Positions 15,588 to 25,304 of a stretch of 64,000 nt of DNA are shown here, piece by piece. Every line of letters starts with the position of its first letter. The stretch's first letter is position 1. The notes beneath the pieces were generated by a model. It saw nothing but the letters and a program-made list of their open reading frames with translations, ran no database searches and was not told where the DNA came from. Made by a program: the position numbers and the translations under genes. This DNA comes from Undibacterium umbellatum. GTDB taxonomy: Bacteria; Pseudomonadota; Gammaproteobacteria; Burkholderiales; Burkholderiaceae_D. The stretch is from assembly GCF_014284125.1 (NCBI RefSeq), contig NZ_JACOFX010000007.1:1-64000 (forward strand), read 5' to 3'.

Positions 15588-16265
15588 TCACATATATTGA
15601 CTAACACCCAAATGCGTATCCAGTTTGGCTTGTTCTGCTGCCCCAAGCGTTGCCCTATGTGCCCTGATAGTATAGCCACCGTGCATGGCACCATCGTGAT
15701 TGATCATCCAGTCTATGATTGCCGCATCTTCGACATCGAAAGTGTCGCCAATTTCATGATCGCGTAGCTCTGCGGGTACTTCAAATAGCTCGCCTGTAAA
15801 ACCTGTATCGCTGCTTTCAACTACTCTCAGCCACACAAACATATTGCCAGAGGCAAGTACGAATTTGGTTTTGATCAGAGGGAAAAATTCTTTATCAGTA
15901 TTACTGTGGATAAGTCTGCGGAAATGTGGCAATGATTGCCGGGCATCGGCAAAAGCTTGCTGCATGCTTGCATCATTTGAGTTAGTCATGGAGATTTTCG
16001 CACCGGGGTCGAGATCAGGCTTGCGGCCCATTTCTCTTCTGCACATTTGCCAGTCATACCAACAGTTTTCTGGATCTATATCATCGTAGCCGCGTGACTC
16101 TGCAAGTGCGTCAGCATGGGATTTTTCCATCATCATGACGCTTGCCTTGTCACGGAGTGTTATCACTTGCTCATACGTCAAAGGACTGCCTTTCTTGTCT
16201 TCAACATTGACCAGAATCGCAACCAGTGCAGGGATAAAAACGGGGACTAATTTTTCTTCACTCAT
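15588..16265 (-). CDS. DUF2314 (YegJ-like) domain protein
   Basis: A 225-residue soluble protein. Its C-terminal part (about residues 105-215) matches DUF2314: a helical HFRRLI segment, then MFVWLRVVE, FTGELFEVP, and the closing DWMINHDGAMHGGYTIR pattern typical of the family. The N-terminal 100 residues, with CWYDWQMCRREMG, are not recognised. Members of this family often sit in polymorphic-toxin or immunity neighbourhoods, which agrees with the adjacent Imm22-like gene, but the molecular role is not established. The genes converge, 17 bases apart. Confidence 0.75.
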   Translation of the reverse strand: MSEEKLVPVFIPALVAILVNVEDKKGSPLTYEQVITLRDKASVMMMEKSHADALAESRGYDDIDPENCWYDWQMCRREMGRKPDLDPGAKISMTNSNDASMQQAFADARQSLPHFRRLIHSNTDKEFFPLIKTKFVLASGNMFVWLRVVESSDTGFTGELFEVPAELRDHEIGDTFDVEDAAIIDWMINHDGAMHGGYTIRAHRATLGAAEQAKLDTHLGVSQYM

Positions 16266-16368
16266 ATTGATTCCATCGCATGCAGGATTGCCAGAAGAGG
16301 AAATTCTACTCTGGCAATGCTGTGTGCATAGAAATTATCTATGCAAAGAAAAATTTTATTGTGACAAA

Positions 16369-16695
16369 TTATTTCCTGGGCGGTGGATTATTGTCCTTGC
16401 CTTCCGGTGGACGTGGTGGCCGTTCTGGTTTGGCAAACAGGCCCTTGGGTGATGTAGTGCAAGTCGCAGAAATCTTGCCTTCGCGTGGTGTGGTGATTTG
16501 CACGACCATGCCCTCTTTCTTGCCTTTGCAATCTTCATAAGCTTGCGGTGGCGGTTCGCGGGGTGGTCTGTCGTCTTTCCCAGCCTCAGGCGGCTTTTTC
16601 TGGTCACCGCCGGATGCTTGGGCATGGGCGAACAGGCTGGCACCTAATGCCGCCATGAAGATACTGGCACAGGCCAGGTTTAGTAAGTTTTTCAT
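16369..16695 (-). CDS. Secreted proline-rich hypothetical protein
   Basis: A 108-residue protein with a signal peptide (about residues 1-25, ending FAHAQA). The mature chain is rich in Pro, Lys, Glu and Asp, with PPREPPPQAYEDC and a C-terminal PPRPPEGKDNNPPPRK tail, and has two cysteines that could form a disulphide. I moved the start 15 bases inward to the ATG preceded by AAGGAAAC. No family is recognised; low complexity suggests an extended periplasmic or surface-associated protein. Confidence 0.6.
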   Translation of the reverse strand: MKNLLNLACASIFMAALGASLFAHAQASGGDQKKPPEAGKDDRPPREPPPQAYEDCKGKKEGMVVQITTPREGKISATCTTSPKGLFAKPERPPRPPEGKDNNPPPRK

Positions 16696-16785
16696 CCTGT
16701 TTCCTTTCAAGGGTGTTGATGACAGGATAGATCTTAAGCAAAAATCATGAAGGAAAAGTGAAGATATCTGCTTCTTTACATAGCT

Positions 16786-19155
16786 TTACTTTGTTACGCT
16801 GATACTTATCCTGTCATAGCGGCCATAGGCATCAAAGGCAGTAATATCGTAGCGCCCGGCCTCAGGGAATTCTATGATTTGAGACTGGCTGGCCAGCTTG
16901 TTCGCCACCAGATGGCCATTCACCATCCAGCTGACTTCGGCCTGTGAGCCACGGATTTCCAGTCTGGCTTTGGGCACTTCCTTGCCGCTGGCCCGGTGCA
17001 GGATTTCGCCATCGCTGAGGCCGACTATCTTGATGATTTCATCGGCATTGAAGATCGCTGCACATTCTGCTGCCCAGGCCGGTGGCAGGGCAACCTTGCG
17101 CAGGCCTGCGTCCAGCCAGGGTTCAAGGGCTGAGGGCCAGCGTGCTGCCTGCAATTTATCCATGGGACGCTTGCTACATTCGGGGGCTACCCGCAAGCCA
17201 TTCTGGCTATCGACAAAGTAAGTGAAAATGGGTGAGGCGGTTTTCAGGCGGTCAGCAAAACTCGGTGGTGCTGCGCCATTTAAGACCCACGCCGTGCGTT
17301 GCAGCGGGCAGAGTTTTTCTGGCTGTTCGCTGGCGCGTGTGCCCAGCGGCCAGCAGATTTTTTCCTGACTTACCGTGGTTGGTGGCGATGCCGGGCTGAG
17401 GCTGCGGCCATCTGGAATGGCGGTGAAAATATCCACCAGCAAGGGCGCTGCCACATTCGCACCAAAGAAGCCGGGATTGGGCGTGCCATCTGGCCGCCCT
17501 ACCCAGACGCCTATGGTATAGCGGTTGCTCACGCCCACGGCCCAGGCATCACGAAAGCCAAAGCTGGTGCCAGTCTTCCAGGCGATGCCACGATAGCTGC
17601 CATTGCCTTCTACGGCGCGCGCTACTGGCCCGCCAGTTTCCAGTATGTCACGCACGATGAAGGCGGCACCTTCACTCATCATCCTTTGCTCCTTGCGCGG
17701 TGCTTCTGGCGTCATGCGTGGCACGGCGGCCATGCCCTTGCGTGCCAGCGAAGAATAAGCGCCGACCATGTCTTCCAGCTTGGCTCCTGCGCCGCCGAGA
17801 ATGACGCTGAGATTGGGTGTCGCGCCACGCGGGAATTCCAGCTTCAAACCACCACGCCTGAGCATGGAAACAAAATTAACTGAACCCAGTTGTTCCAGCA
17901 CTTCGACAGCTGGTACATTCAAGGATTTCACCAGCGCTTCAGAAACACTGACCGGGCCATGGAAGTTTTGCTGGAAATTGCCAGGCTGGTAGCCAGAAAA
18001 AGATTGCGGTGTATCCGACAATAAAGACTCTGAATGGATCAAGCCTTCATCCAGCGCAAAGGCATACAGGAAGGGTTTCAGGGTAGAACCTGGCGAGCGT
18101 GCCGCCCGCACCATATCGACATCGCTGAAACGCTCACGGTCGCTAAAGTCTGCTGAACCAGCATAACCCAGCACTTCAAACGTGGCATTGTCCATCACCA
18201 TGGCGGCCATGGAGACGCGTGGTGGCAATTGTCGTATGCGGTCAGCCAGCAGGGTTTCCACGGTCTGCTGGATTGCTGTGTCTACCGTGGTTTGAATCAC
18301 TGCTTGCTGGTTTTTCGAGCGTTTGGCATCTTGCTTCATGCGCAGCGCCAGCAAGGGGGCCAGCAGAGGTTCGCGCAGGGTTTGCGCGGTGACTGGTTCG
18401 GTCAGGGCATCGGCGATGATGTCCTTGCTCCAGTTACCCTCCATGCGGCGTATCACTTTGTCACGTGCTGCCTGAGCACGTTGCGGATAACGGTCAGGCC
18501 GCAAGACTGAGGGCAATTGCGGCAACACTGTCAGCAGCGCTGCCTCGGCATGCGTGAGGCGGCTGGCGGGCTTGCCGAGGTAAGCACGACTGGCGGCTTC
18601 CACACCTTCGAGCACGCCACCCATGGGGGCATAGTTGAGGTAGAGCGTCAGTATTTCTTTTTTGGAGTAATGCGCTTCCAGTTGCAGGGCACGGGCAATC
18701 TGTTTGAGCTTGCCACGCACTGTATGCGGCGTAGGATCAATCATGCGCGCCACCTGCATGGTAATGGTGGAACCACCGGAAATAATCTCGCCATTACGCA
18801 CCCACTGCCACGCCGCCCGCATCAACGCCAGCGGATTGACACCCGGGTGCCACCAGAACGCCCTGTCTTCATACTGCGTCAGTGCATCCACATAATAGGG
18901 CGAAACTTCTTGCAGGCTGATGGCATGACGCCAGATGTGGTCCTTGTCAGGGAAGGCGCGCAAGGGCGTGCCGTCGCGGGCCAGGACTACCATGGCATAA
19001 GGTGAATCACGACCGGGTTTGGGCAAGGGGAAACAGAGGTCGGCGATGATGAAAACCAATGCGGCGGTAATGATTGTTGCGCATTTCTTTTTATGGTTGA
19101 GCAGGACTTTGCGCAAGGAAGTGAAGTTGGTGTACTTCTTGAGATTGAGCTTCAT
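16786..19155 (-). CDS. pbpC: Penicillin-binding protein 1C
   Basis: A 789-residue bifunctional peptidoglycan synthase anchored by one N-terminal helix (about 24-44). The GT51 glycosyltransferase domain carries the catalytic E96 in QYEDRAFWWHPG and the GGSTITMQ motif. The transpeptidase domain has the active-site S357 in STLK and a later KTGTS box. The C-terminal 90 residues form the BiPBP_C domain specific to PBP1C. Near the A2M gene on the same strand it recreates the pbpC-A2M association seen in many proteobacteria, where the pair is thought to repair envelope damage and trap proteases, though here A2M is upstream. Confidence 0.94.
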   Translation of the reverse strand: MKLNLKKYTNFTSLRKVLLNHKKKCATIITAALVFIIADLCFPLPKPGRDSPYAMVVLARDGTPLRAFPDKDHIWRHAISLQEVSPYYVDALTQYEDRAFWWHPGVNPLALMRAAWQWVRNGEIISGGSTITMQVARMIDPTPHTVRGKLKQIARALQLEAHYSKKEILTLYLNYAPMGGVLEGVEAASRAYLGKPASRLTHAEAALLTVLPQLPSVLRPDRYPQRAQAARDKVIRRMEGNWSKDIIADALTEPVTAQTLREPLLAPLLALRMKQDAKRSKNQQAVIQTTVDTAIQQTVETLLADRIRQLPPRVSMAAMVMDNATFEVLGYAGSADFSDRERFSDVDMVRAARSPGSTLKPFLYAFALDEGLIHSESLLSDTPQSFSGYQPGNFQQNFHGPVSVSEALVKSLNVPAVEVLEQLGSVNFVSMLRRGGLKLEFPRGATPNLSVILGGAGAKLEDMVGAYSSLARKGMAAVPRMTPEAPRKEQRMMSEGAAFIVRDILETGGPVARAVEGNGSYRGIAWKTGTSFGFRDAWAVGVSNRYTIGVWVGRPDGTPNPGFFGANVAAPLLVDIFTAIPDGRSLSPASPPTTVSQEKICWPLGTRASEQPEKLCPLQRTAWVLNGAAPPSFADRLKTASPIFTYFVDSQNGLRVAPECSKRPMDKLQAARWPSALEPWLDAGLRKVALPPAWAAECAAIFNADEIIKIVGLSDGEILHRASGKEVPKARLEIRGSQAEVSWMVNGHLVANKLASQSQIIEFPEAGRYDITAFDAYGRYDRISISVTK

Positions 19156-19444
19156 TCGAGTAAGTCTTTATTAGCAGCACATACAAAAAAATGAGATAAA
19201 AGAACAGGAATTTACGATATTTTTATAGTGATCAAATTACCCTGTTTTTTGATGTTGTTTTTGACTCTGTTCTTGACCTTAAACCGCTTGGAACGACGTA
19301 ATTTGTGCGTCACAGAAAATGGAAAAAGAAGAGCCGATGTTTGAGCGAAGCGAGTTTCGGATCTTCCCATTTTTTGGGATGCACAAATTATGCTGGAGCG
19401 TAGCGCAAGCACCCGAAGGGCGAGTCTGCGGTCGCCTTTCTTTG

Positions 19445-19476
19445 AATACTTTCTTTGGCGAAGCAAAGAAAGTATT
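19445..19476. repeat. 13-bp perfect inverted repeat AATACTTTCTTTG
   Basis: AATACTTTCTTTG and CAAAGAAAGTATT pair perfectly around the six-base loop GCGAAG. It lies inside a longer intergenic repeat-like segment between two minus-strand genes. There is no T tract directly after it on the minus strand, so a terminator role is uncertain; a dispersed repeat element is more likely. Confidence 0.6.
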
Positions 19477-19576
19477 TCGGCCGCCGGGCCGAGACCCGGC
19501 TTGTATCCACAAAGGGCAATCGTTTTAATCGAAGTACGGCAATGCAAGGAACGCCGCTGGTGCGCCAGCCCGGTGG

Positions 19577-19596
19577 ATTCCTGCCTGCGCAGGAAT
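19577..19596. repeat. ATTCCTGC inverted repeat
   Basis: ATTCCTGC and GCAGGAAT form a perfect 8-base-pair stem with a four-base loop, followed by GACG. This resembles the ATTCCTGCGCAGGAATGACG-type short repeats scattered in several betaproteobacteria. Function is unknown. Confidence 0.5.
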
Positions 19597-19635
19597 GACG
19601 TTTTTATTATTGCCGTTCATCTTCGGGTACGTCTC

Positions 19636-19672
19636 CGCTTTTCCTCTGTGTCTCTGTGCCTCTGTGGTGAGA
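19636..19672. repeat. CTCTGTG repeat, second copy
   Basis: The run CTCTGTGTCTCTGTGCCTC followed by TGTGGTGAGAG is one arm of the repeat that occurs as an inverted pair near 6751-6855. Here only the single orientation is present. It sits in the A2M-pbpC intergenic stretch. Confidence 0.55.
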
Positions 19673-19780
19673 GGCTTTAATCAGACTTTGATAAACGAAT
19701 ACGTTATCAAGCGCCCAGTGTCAGGCTAATGAAACGTAGCCTAGCGAGGCCCGGCCCAACCTACCCGTCTATCGTCACTC

Positions 19781-22700
19781 CTACTTCCCACTCTCCACCA
19801 CAGTCAACACATCCGTCCCACCCGTTTGGCCATACAAATCCGGCCTGTACATATCTTCTGCATACAGTGGTGGTATGACAAATTTACCCGGTGTCACTAC
19901 CCGCACGCGGTAGAACAGATTCAGCACATTCCAGTCCATGCGTACTGCTGCCACAAACCTGTCATCACGGAACTCGACATGCTTGATGTGCGGGTTTTGC
20001 ATGGCTTCGGCGGGGTTGAGTTTGTCTATCGTTACGACACCCATTTGTTCACCCTGAACAATGTTCGTGTTCTCGATTTCCAAACCAGCCGGAATGCGGT
20101 CGACGATCATGCCTGTGCCCATGGCGCTGCGGCTGCGGGCTGTGATGCGCATGATAATAGTCTCGCCTACCTTCAAGGCACGGTTACCGATTTCTGAGCC
20201 ATCTGGAGCATACATCTTGCGGCTCAGTTCTATGACGTCGCTCTTCGCAGGTGGCAGCTTGACCGGATTGCCGTTCATGGATAATTCCACATACAGATTG
20301 TCCTTGCTGTTATTGCTCAGCTTGAGACCGGCAGACAATTCACTGGCCTGCAATTCACGGAACAGCGTGGCCTTGGCTGACAATTCATCGGTCTTGCCAG
20401 CAGCGGCCAGGGTGCCTGTCCATGGTGCTGTTTCACCCGTGCTGTAAGTACGGCCTACCAGGAACAGGGCGAGTTTTTCCTGGGTGCTGTAGTAACGATG
20501 TTTTTCCATTTCATTGGCGATGACGCCGATCAGGTTATCGCGACCATCCAGCTTGATCTGGTGTCTGTCGAGCAAGGCATAGGACAGCGCAGCGTCGCGC
20601 AGGTTGCTGCCGTAGTCATACCACCAGTAACCATTGTCACGGCCTTTCTTGACACCTTCAGCCAGAGCAACATCACTGCGGGCCTTGTCACCCATTTGCT
20701 TCAAGGCGATACCTAGTTGTATCAGGGCCAGGCCGGACTGTGCGTGGCCACGGGCATCATGCATCTGGCGCAGTGTTGCCAGTGGTGCCTTGTTCTGGCG
20801 TGACAGCACATACGCACCTGCTGCCAGGACACCGAAATGGCTATTGTCACGCACGCGGTTTTCTTCCCACACATTGGTACTGGTGCCAGTAGTTGTTGTG
20901 GCTGCTGCCGGTTTTGGACTGGCGGGCATACGTGCTACCCCGTCCTGCAAGCCGCGCAGGAGGTAATCCAGGGCCTTGTTGTACATGGCATCCGGCACAC
21001 CAAAGCCCTGTTCGCGTGCATCCACCAAAAAGCCAGTGACGTAGGCAGATAACCAGTATTCATATTCGGACACATTACCCCACAGGCTGAAACCGCCGTT
21101 CGGTGCCTGCATGGTGGCCAGGCGGGCGATGGCCTTGTCCAGCATTTCTACCCTTTGCTCGCGTGTATAAGGCTTGAGTCCAAAGCGCTTGGCGGCTTCT
21201 TCATCAACGAATACATGCGGGTAGGCAGTACTGGTGGTTTGCTCAGCACAACCGTAGGGATAAGTCAGCAAACCCTGGATGGCAGCACGGATATCGATAG
21301 GAGCTTTGTTCGATACCACCATGTGCGCCAGCAAGGATGCCTTGTGCAAGCCCGCCAGGTCAGCCTCTTTGATATCCAGCGATTCACCGGCCTTCACCGT
21401 AAAGCGCTTGGTGATCTGGGTTTGTGGCGTGGGCGCTTGCACGGTCAGGGCAAAGCTTCTTTCCATCTTGATACCAGAGCCACTGATGTTGACGGTAATG
21501 GTATGCAAACCCGGCACAGGCTTGGCTTCTATTGGGAAGCGCAGGGTTTGTTTTTGCTGGTCTTTGAGGCTGAGGCTGCGTTCAGCTTCTGTCAGTTTCA
21601 GGGCTTCGCCGCCACTGATGCTGACTTTCAGGCTTTGCCCTGCACCTGACAGATTATGCAAATCCAGTGCGACGATGGCAGTGTCACCGAAAGACAGGAA
21701 GCGTGGCGTCGCCAGTTCGGCTATCAGTGGTGCTGCGACTGTCATCTCGGCATCTTTGGCACCAAAACGCTCACCTCCGGCCACCACGGCCATCAGGCGC
21801 AAGGTGCCGTTAAAGTCTGGAATAGCCAGCGGTATCTCGGCTTCACCTTGCTCATTGAGTTGCACAGGGCCGCTGAAGATGTCGATGAGTTTGACTTTTT
21901 TCGGCAAGTTTTTGGTGGCTTTTGGCGTGGTGTCACCACCAAATTTCAGTTTACCTTTCTGGCCCTGCATTTTTTCTATGAGGCGGCCATAGATATCATG
22001 CTGGTCTGAGCCATAACGCAATTTGGCAAAGAAGAAGGCATGCGGGTCTGGCGAGACAAACTTGGTAATGTTCAGGATACCTACGTCGACTGCTGACAAG
22101 GTCACCATGGTTTTTTGGCCCCTGGCTTCTGGCACCTTGATTTTTACTTTGACGGTGCTGTCAGGCAGCACTTTGACAGGTGCTTCCATGGTCACGACAA
22201 ATTTGCGATCTGCCCTGTCCAGCGGGATATGTGCCAGACCCAGTGCACGCGCTGGTGTCACTTTATCGCCTTCATTGCCTGGGCGCAGGACCACGGCAGA
22301 GACATACAGGTCGTGGCGTTTCCAGTCTTTATTGAGTGGGATATCTATCGTGGTTGCACCAGTGCCGACAGACATGCGTTTTACCCACAGGGTCTTGTCG
22401 CCTTCTACCGTGATCAGTGCTTCACCCTTGTGCGGCGGGGTGATCGTCAGACGGGCTGTGTCGCCATCTTTATACACGGGCTTATCCAGCTTCATGGCGA
22501 CCTTATCAGGACGCACGCCCTGGCTTTCATCACTGCGGGCGCTCCAGCCTACATAGAAGCGGTACACGGCCTGCATCTTGGTATCCGGGTCCAGCACTTC
22601 AAGGCGATAGCGGCCATAGCGCACCGGCAGACGCAATTTGCCACGGCCATTGGCGGGCACGGCAACGGCACTGGTTTCTACCAGTTCATCGGTTTCAGTG

Positions 22701-24925
22701 AAGCCAGACTGCCAGCCGCGCTGGTCTTCAAAGCGCCAGTAGTAATTGCGGTCTTCGCGGAACAGGCGTACCGGCAAAGTTGGCGACGCCTGCAATTTGC
22801 CATCCTTGTCCGAACGGATGACTTCAAACTCTACCGGGCTGCCTTCAGGCGCATATTCACCGGTGAACATGGGGCGCAGGCCGACCATCACTGGGGCTGG
22901 CCAGACTACGCGTTCCATGCTGCGCACGACAGGGCGGCCACCGCTTTCCAGCAGGCTCAGGGTAGTGCGAACGGTGAATGGTGAACGGCGCTTGGCGATA
23001 GGCGACAGGTCTACATCGACGGATGCCTTACCTTCGTCATCCAGCTTGCTTTCTTCGAGTTCAGTACGGGTCTTGGCTTCGTTTTCAGTGACGTCACCAA
23101 ATTCAAAACCGGGGTATTGTTTGGCCAGAGGATTTTTATTGCGTTCAAACTGGGCCACACCCAGCAGGCGGTTGCCTGCTGCCGGTGCGCCGTACAGGTA
23201 GCTGCCGACTACATCGACACTGTAGTCGCTGTCAGCCGCCAGTGTTGCCAGCTTGCTGCTGAGGTCCAGCTTCATGCGTTCTGGCAGAAATTCTTCTACA
23301 CCGAAGCGAAATACTGTGCCCGGCACTTTGTCAGCAGGGTCTGCACGCAATTCCAGAGTCCAGAAACCGGTAGGTGCATCGGCGGGTAATTCTATGCGTT
23401 TGACGAGGTAACCACCAAAGCGCTCGTCTGGTCGCCAGGTGGCGGTGAATTGGTCTTTGCCATCCGGGCGTTTAAGTTTTGCCTGTATGGCCTTGGCAGG
23501 TACGGCGCGACCATCGGCATCACGAGCGAGGACCGACAAATCAAATTGTTCGCCGGGACGGTATAAGTTGCGGCCAGAATAGGCAAACAAACGCGTCGCC
23601 TTGAATGGCGAGCCAGTGATATCGTATTCAGACAAATCCAGTGCGGGTTCTTTCAATGCCAGCACAGAAATCTGCTCGCCCTTGCGTGCCATCAAAATCT
23701 TGGCCGTCTTGGGTTGTTCGGCAAAGGTCACATGACCATCGCCATTGGTGTCAGACTTGGCCAGGACCTTGCCAGCTTCGTCCATCCAGGAAACTTCGAC
23801 ACCACTGACGGCTTTGCCATCAGTCAAAGAACTGACAAAGGCGTCGGCTGACTTGTCATACAAATGGGTATGCAGGCCCAGGTCGGACACATAGAAGTAA
23901 GTGGTCTGGTATTCATAACGGAAGCGCCCAGGCTGACTCATGACGGCGACGTACACGCCTGGTTCCTTGAGTTCCTTGATGTCTTCGACCGAGATATAGG
24001 TGACGCTGCGCTTATTGGCTTTTTGCTCGGTCATGAAGCGGCCAAGATAGACACTCTCTGACATATTGCGTAAATCGTCGAGCTGGTAAACCTGAACCGC
24101 ACCTTTCAAGCTGCTGCGTTTCCAGTCATAGTTGTAATCATCCCCGCCTTCGCCCTCGTCGCCTTCGGGTTTTGCGGCATCGGCTTTCTTGGGTTTGCCA
24201 TTGATGACGCGGTCCAAAAAGCGTGGCAACTGGTCATTTTTTACGCGCAGGAATTGCACATCGACTTCCGGCACATTTACTGTAACGACGGGCAAGCCAC
24301 CATTCTGCTTAGCTGGCAAGACCATGCCATTGCTGGCGAAATAATAGGAAGGGGACACTGGCGCAGAGACGATGGAATAACGTGCCTCGCTACCCAGGGT
24401 CTTGCCATTGCGGGCAGGCAGGCCGGGCTGCACTTGTACAACATAGCGGGTCTGTGGCTTTATATGCGGGAAGTACAAGAGGCGTGGGTTTTCACCGACC
24501 ACCCAGGCACCGGCTACTGGCTTGCCACCCTTGCTGTCGGTATCTTCTGCGCTGGTGCTGACGGTGCTGACCTTGCCTTTTTTGGGTTGGCCATCGTCGT
24601 CATAGCCATTGTCCTCATTATTATTGGTCTCGGCCTTTTTCAGGTCAGCTGCCGAGGGTGGCATCTCGAATACCTGCAAATACTTTTCATAAGTCTTGCC
24701 GCTGTCGAGCGGGATGCTGAAGGTCAGCGCCAGTGCAGGCGCACCATCGAGGCCACGGTCTGCCGCATCGACCAGAGTAATCGGCGCATTTGGATCATCA
24801 TTGACCACCAGGCCACCGATCCCGTCAGACGTGCCCTGGCTCTTGTTTTTGTACCAGTATGCGCCGCCTATGATGGCGATGAGTAAGGCGAACAACATCG
24901 CCATTTTGAACGATTTGCTTTGCAT
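19781..24925 (-). CDS. Bacterial alpha-2-macroglobulin family protein
   Basis: A 1714-residue periplasmic protease-trap protein anchored by one N-terminal helix (about residues 9-24, MLFALLIAIIGGAYWY) rather than a lipobox. The order is several macroglobulin and bait-region domains, then a thioester domain with the intact thioester motif GCAEQ (Cys1226) and an alpha/alpha barrel, then the receptor-like C-terminal domain. Cleavage of the bait region by a protease triggers covalent trapping. I moved the start 33 bases inward to the second Met, before the membrane helix; no strong ribosome site separates the two. pbpC lies downstream on the same strand. Residues 110-160 are low-complexity and Asp/Asn/Lys-rich. 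Confidence 0.92.
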   Translation of the reverse strand: MQSKSFKMAMLFALLIAIIGGAYWYKNKSQGTSDGIGGLVVNDDPNAPITLVDAADRGLDGAPALALTFSIPLDSGKTYEKYLQVFEMPPSAADLKKAETNNNEDNGYDDDGQPKKGKVSTVSTSAEDTDSKGGKPVAGAWVVGENPRLLYFPHIKPQTRYVVQVQPGLPARNGKTLGSEARYSIVSAPVSPSYYFASNGMVLPAKQNGGLPVVTVNVPEVDVQFLRVKNDQLPRFLDRVINGKPKKADAAKPEGDEGEGGDDYNYDWKRSSLKGAVQVYQLDDLRNMSESVYLGRFMTEQKANKRSVTYISVEDIKELKEPGVYVAVMSQPGRFRYEYQTTYFYVSDLGLHTHLYDKSADAFVSSLTDGKAVSGVEVSWMDEAGKVLAKSDTNGDGHVTFAEQPKTAKILMARKGEQISVLALKEPALDLSEYDITGSPFKATRLFAYSGRNLYRPGEQFDLSVLARDADGRAVPAKAIQAKLKRPDGKDQFTATWRPDERFGGYLVKRIELPADAPTGFWTLELRADPADKVPGTVFRFGVEEFLPERMKLDLSSKLATLAADSDYSVDVVGSYLYGAPAAGNRLLGVAQFERNKNPLAKQYPGFEFGDVTENEAKTRTELEESKLDDEGKASVDVDLSPIAKRRSPFTVRTTLSLLESGGRPVVRSMERVVWPAPVMVGLRPMFTGEYAPEGSPVEFEVIRSDKDGKLQASPTLPVRLFREDRNYYWRFEDQRGWQSGFTETDELVETSAVAVPANGRGKLRLPVRYGRYRLEVLDPDTKMQAVYRFYVGWSARSDESQGVRPDKVAMKLDKPVYKDGDTARLTITPPHKGEALITVEGDKTLWVKRMSVGTGATTIDIPLNKDWKRHDLYVSAVVLRPGNEGDKVTPARALGLAHIPLDRADRKFVVTMEAPVKVLPDSTVKVKIKVPEARGQKTMVTLSAVDVGILNITKFVSPDPHAFFFAKLRYGSDQHDIYGRLIEKMQGQKGKLKFGGDTTPKATKNLPKKVKLIDIFSGPVQLNEQGEAEIPLAIPDFNGTLRLMAVVAGGERFGAKDAEMTVAAPLIAELATPRFLSFGDTAIVALDLHNLSGAGQSLKVSISGGEALKLTEAERSLSLKDQQKQTLRFPIEAKPVPGLHTITVNISGSGIKMERSFALTVQAPTPQTQITKRFTVKAGESLDIKEADLAGLHKASLLAHMVVSNKAPIDIRAAIQGLLTYPYGCAEQTTSTAYPHVFVDEEAAKRFGLKPYTREQRVEMLDKAIARLATMQAPNGGFSLWGNVSEYEYWLSAYVTGFLVDAREQGFGVPDAMYNKALDYLLRGLQDGVARMPASPKPAAATTTTGTSTNVWEENRVRDNSHFGVLAAGAYVLSRQNKAPLATLRQMHDARGHAQSGLALIQLGIALKQMGDKARSDVALAEGVKKGRDNGYWWYDYGSNLRDAALSYALLDRHQIKLDGRDNLIGVIANEMEKHRYYSTQEKLALFLVGRTYSTGETAPWTGTLAAAGKTDELSAKATLFRELQASELSAGLKLSNNSKDNLYVELSMNGNPVKLPPAKSDVIELSRKMYAPDGSEIGNRALKVGETIIMRITARSRSAMGTGMIVDRIPAGLEIENTNIVQGEQMGVVTIDKLNPAEAMQNPHIKHVEFRDDRFVAAVRMDWNVLNLFYRVRVVTPGKFVIPPLYAEDMYRPDLYGQTGGTDVLTVVESGK

Positions 24926-25304
24926 GGTGCTTCCCTGAAGTATCGGTGCTGATTGCACAAATTTTGCACAATGATTATGACATGGGCATTGTCAATATTT
25001 TCACTTGTTACGATATCTTCCGGTGTTACGATTTCTTCCGTGGGGGTAATTGCAACAGGCTTAGCTTATAAGCTTGGCTGCAATGGTTCAAAATTTCGCA
25101 ACCATCAATTTTCATGGTGACACTGTTTCGCATTTTGATTTACCAGAATTTCCACCTGGCTTTGAACTCAGCTTGTTTTCTCTCCCCTATACCTGCGGCG
25201 TAAGGGACGATTTGACACACGCATGTATGGAATGGCGCGGATGATGCGCCATGTGTCATCAGGATGATAATGGTGCTTTCCCCTCATGGCTTACAGGCAA
25301 ACTC
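24926..25304. other. Promoter region of the A2M gene and downstream flank of the phosphatase-like gene
   Basis: No reading frame is supported. A nested palindrome centred on GCTTATAAGC with outer arms TTGCA/TGCAA lies near 25050-25083. The rest is AT-rich on the A2M side, as expected for a promoter. No clear terminator was found for the phosphatase-like gene. Confidence 0.4.

Larger units (their letters stand above)
19156..19780. other. Repeat-rich intergenic stretch between A2M and pbpC
   Basis: No gene is supported. The stretch holds two clear inverted repeats and a CTCTGTG repeat, each listed separately, plus a segment (about 19318-19510) whose translation reads like the FGEAKKVFRPPGRDPACIHKG pseudo-peptides that recur in intergenic DNA of many bacteria. 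The part next to 19155 should hold the pbpC promoter, since the distance from A2M makes a common transcript doubtful. Confidence 0.5.

Noticed and set aside
19212..19547. Frames in the A2M-pbpC gap
   Set aside because: Their peptides match the type translated from dispersed intergenic repeats, not proteins.
22115..22984. 289-residue plus-strand frame inside the A2M gene
   Set aside because: A long antisense shadow: His/Gln-rich composition, no family and no ribosome site, while the A2M frame is fully supported.
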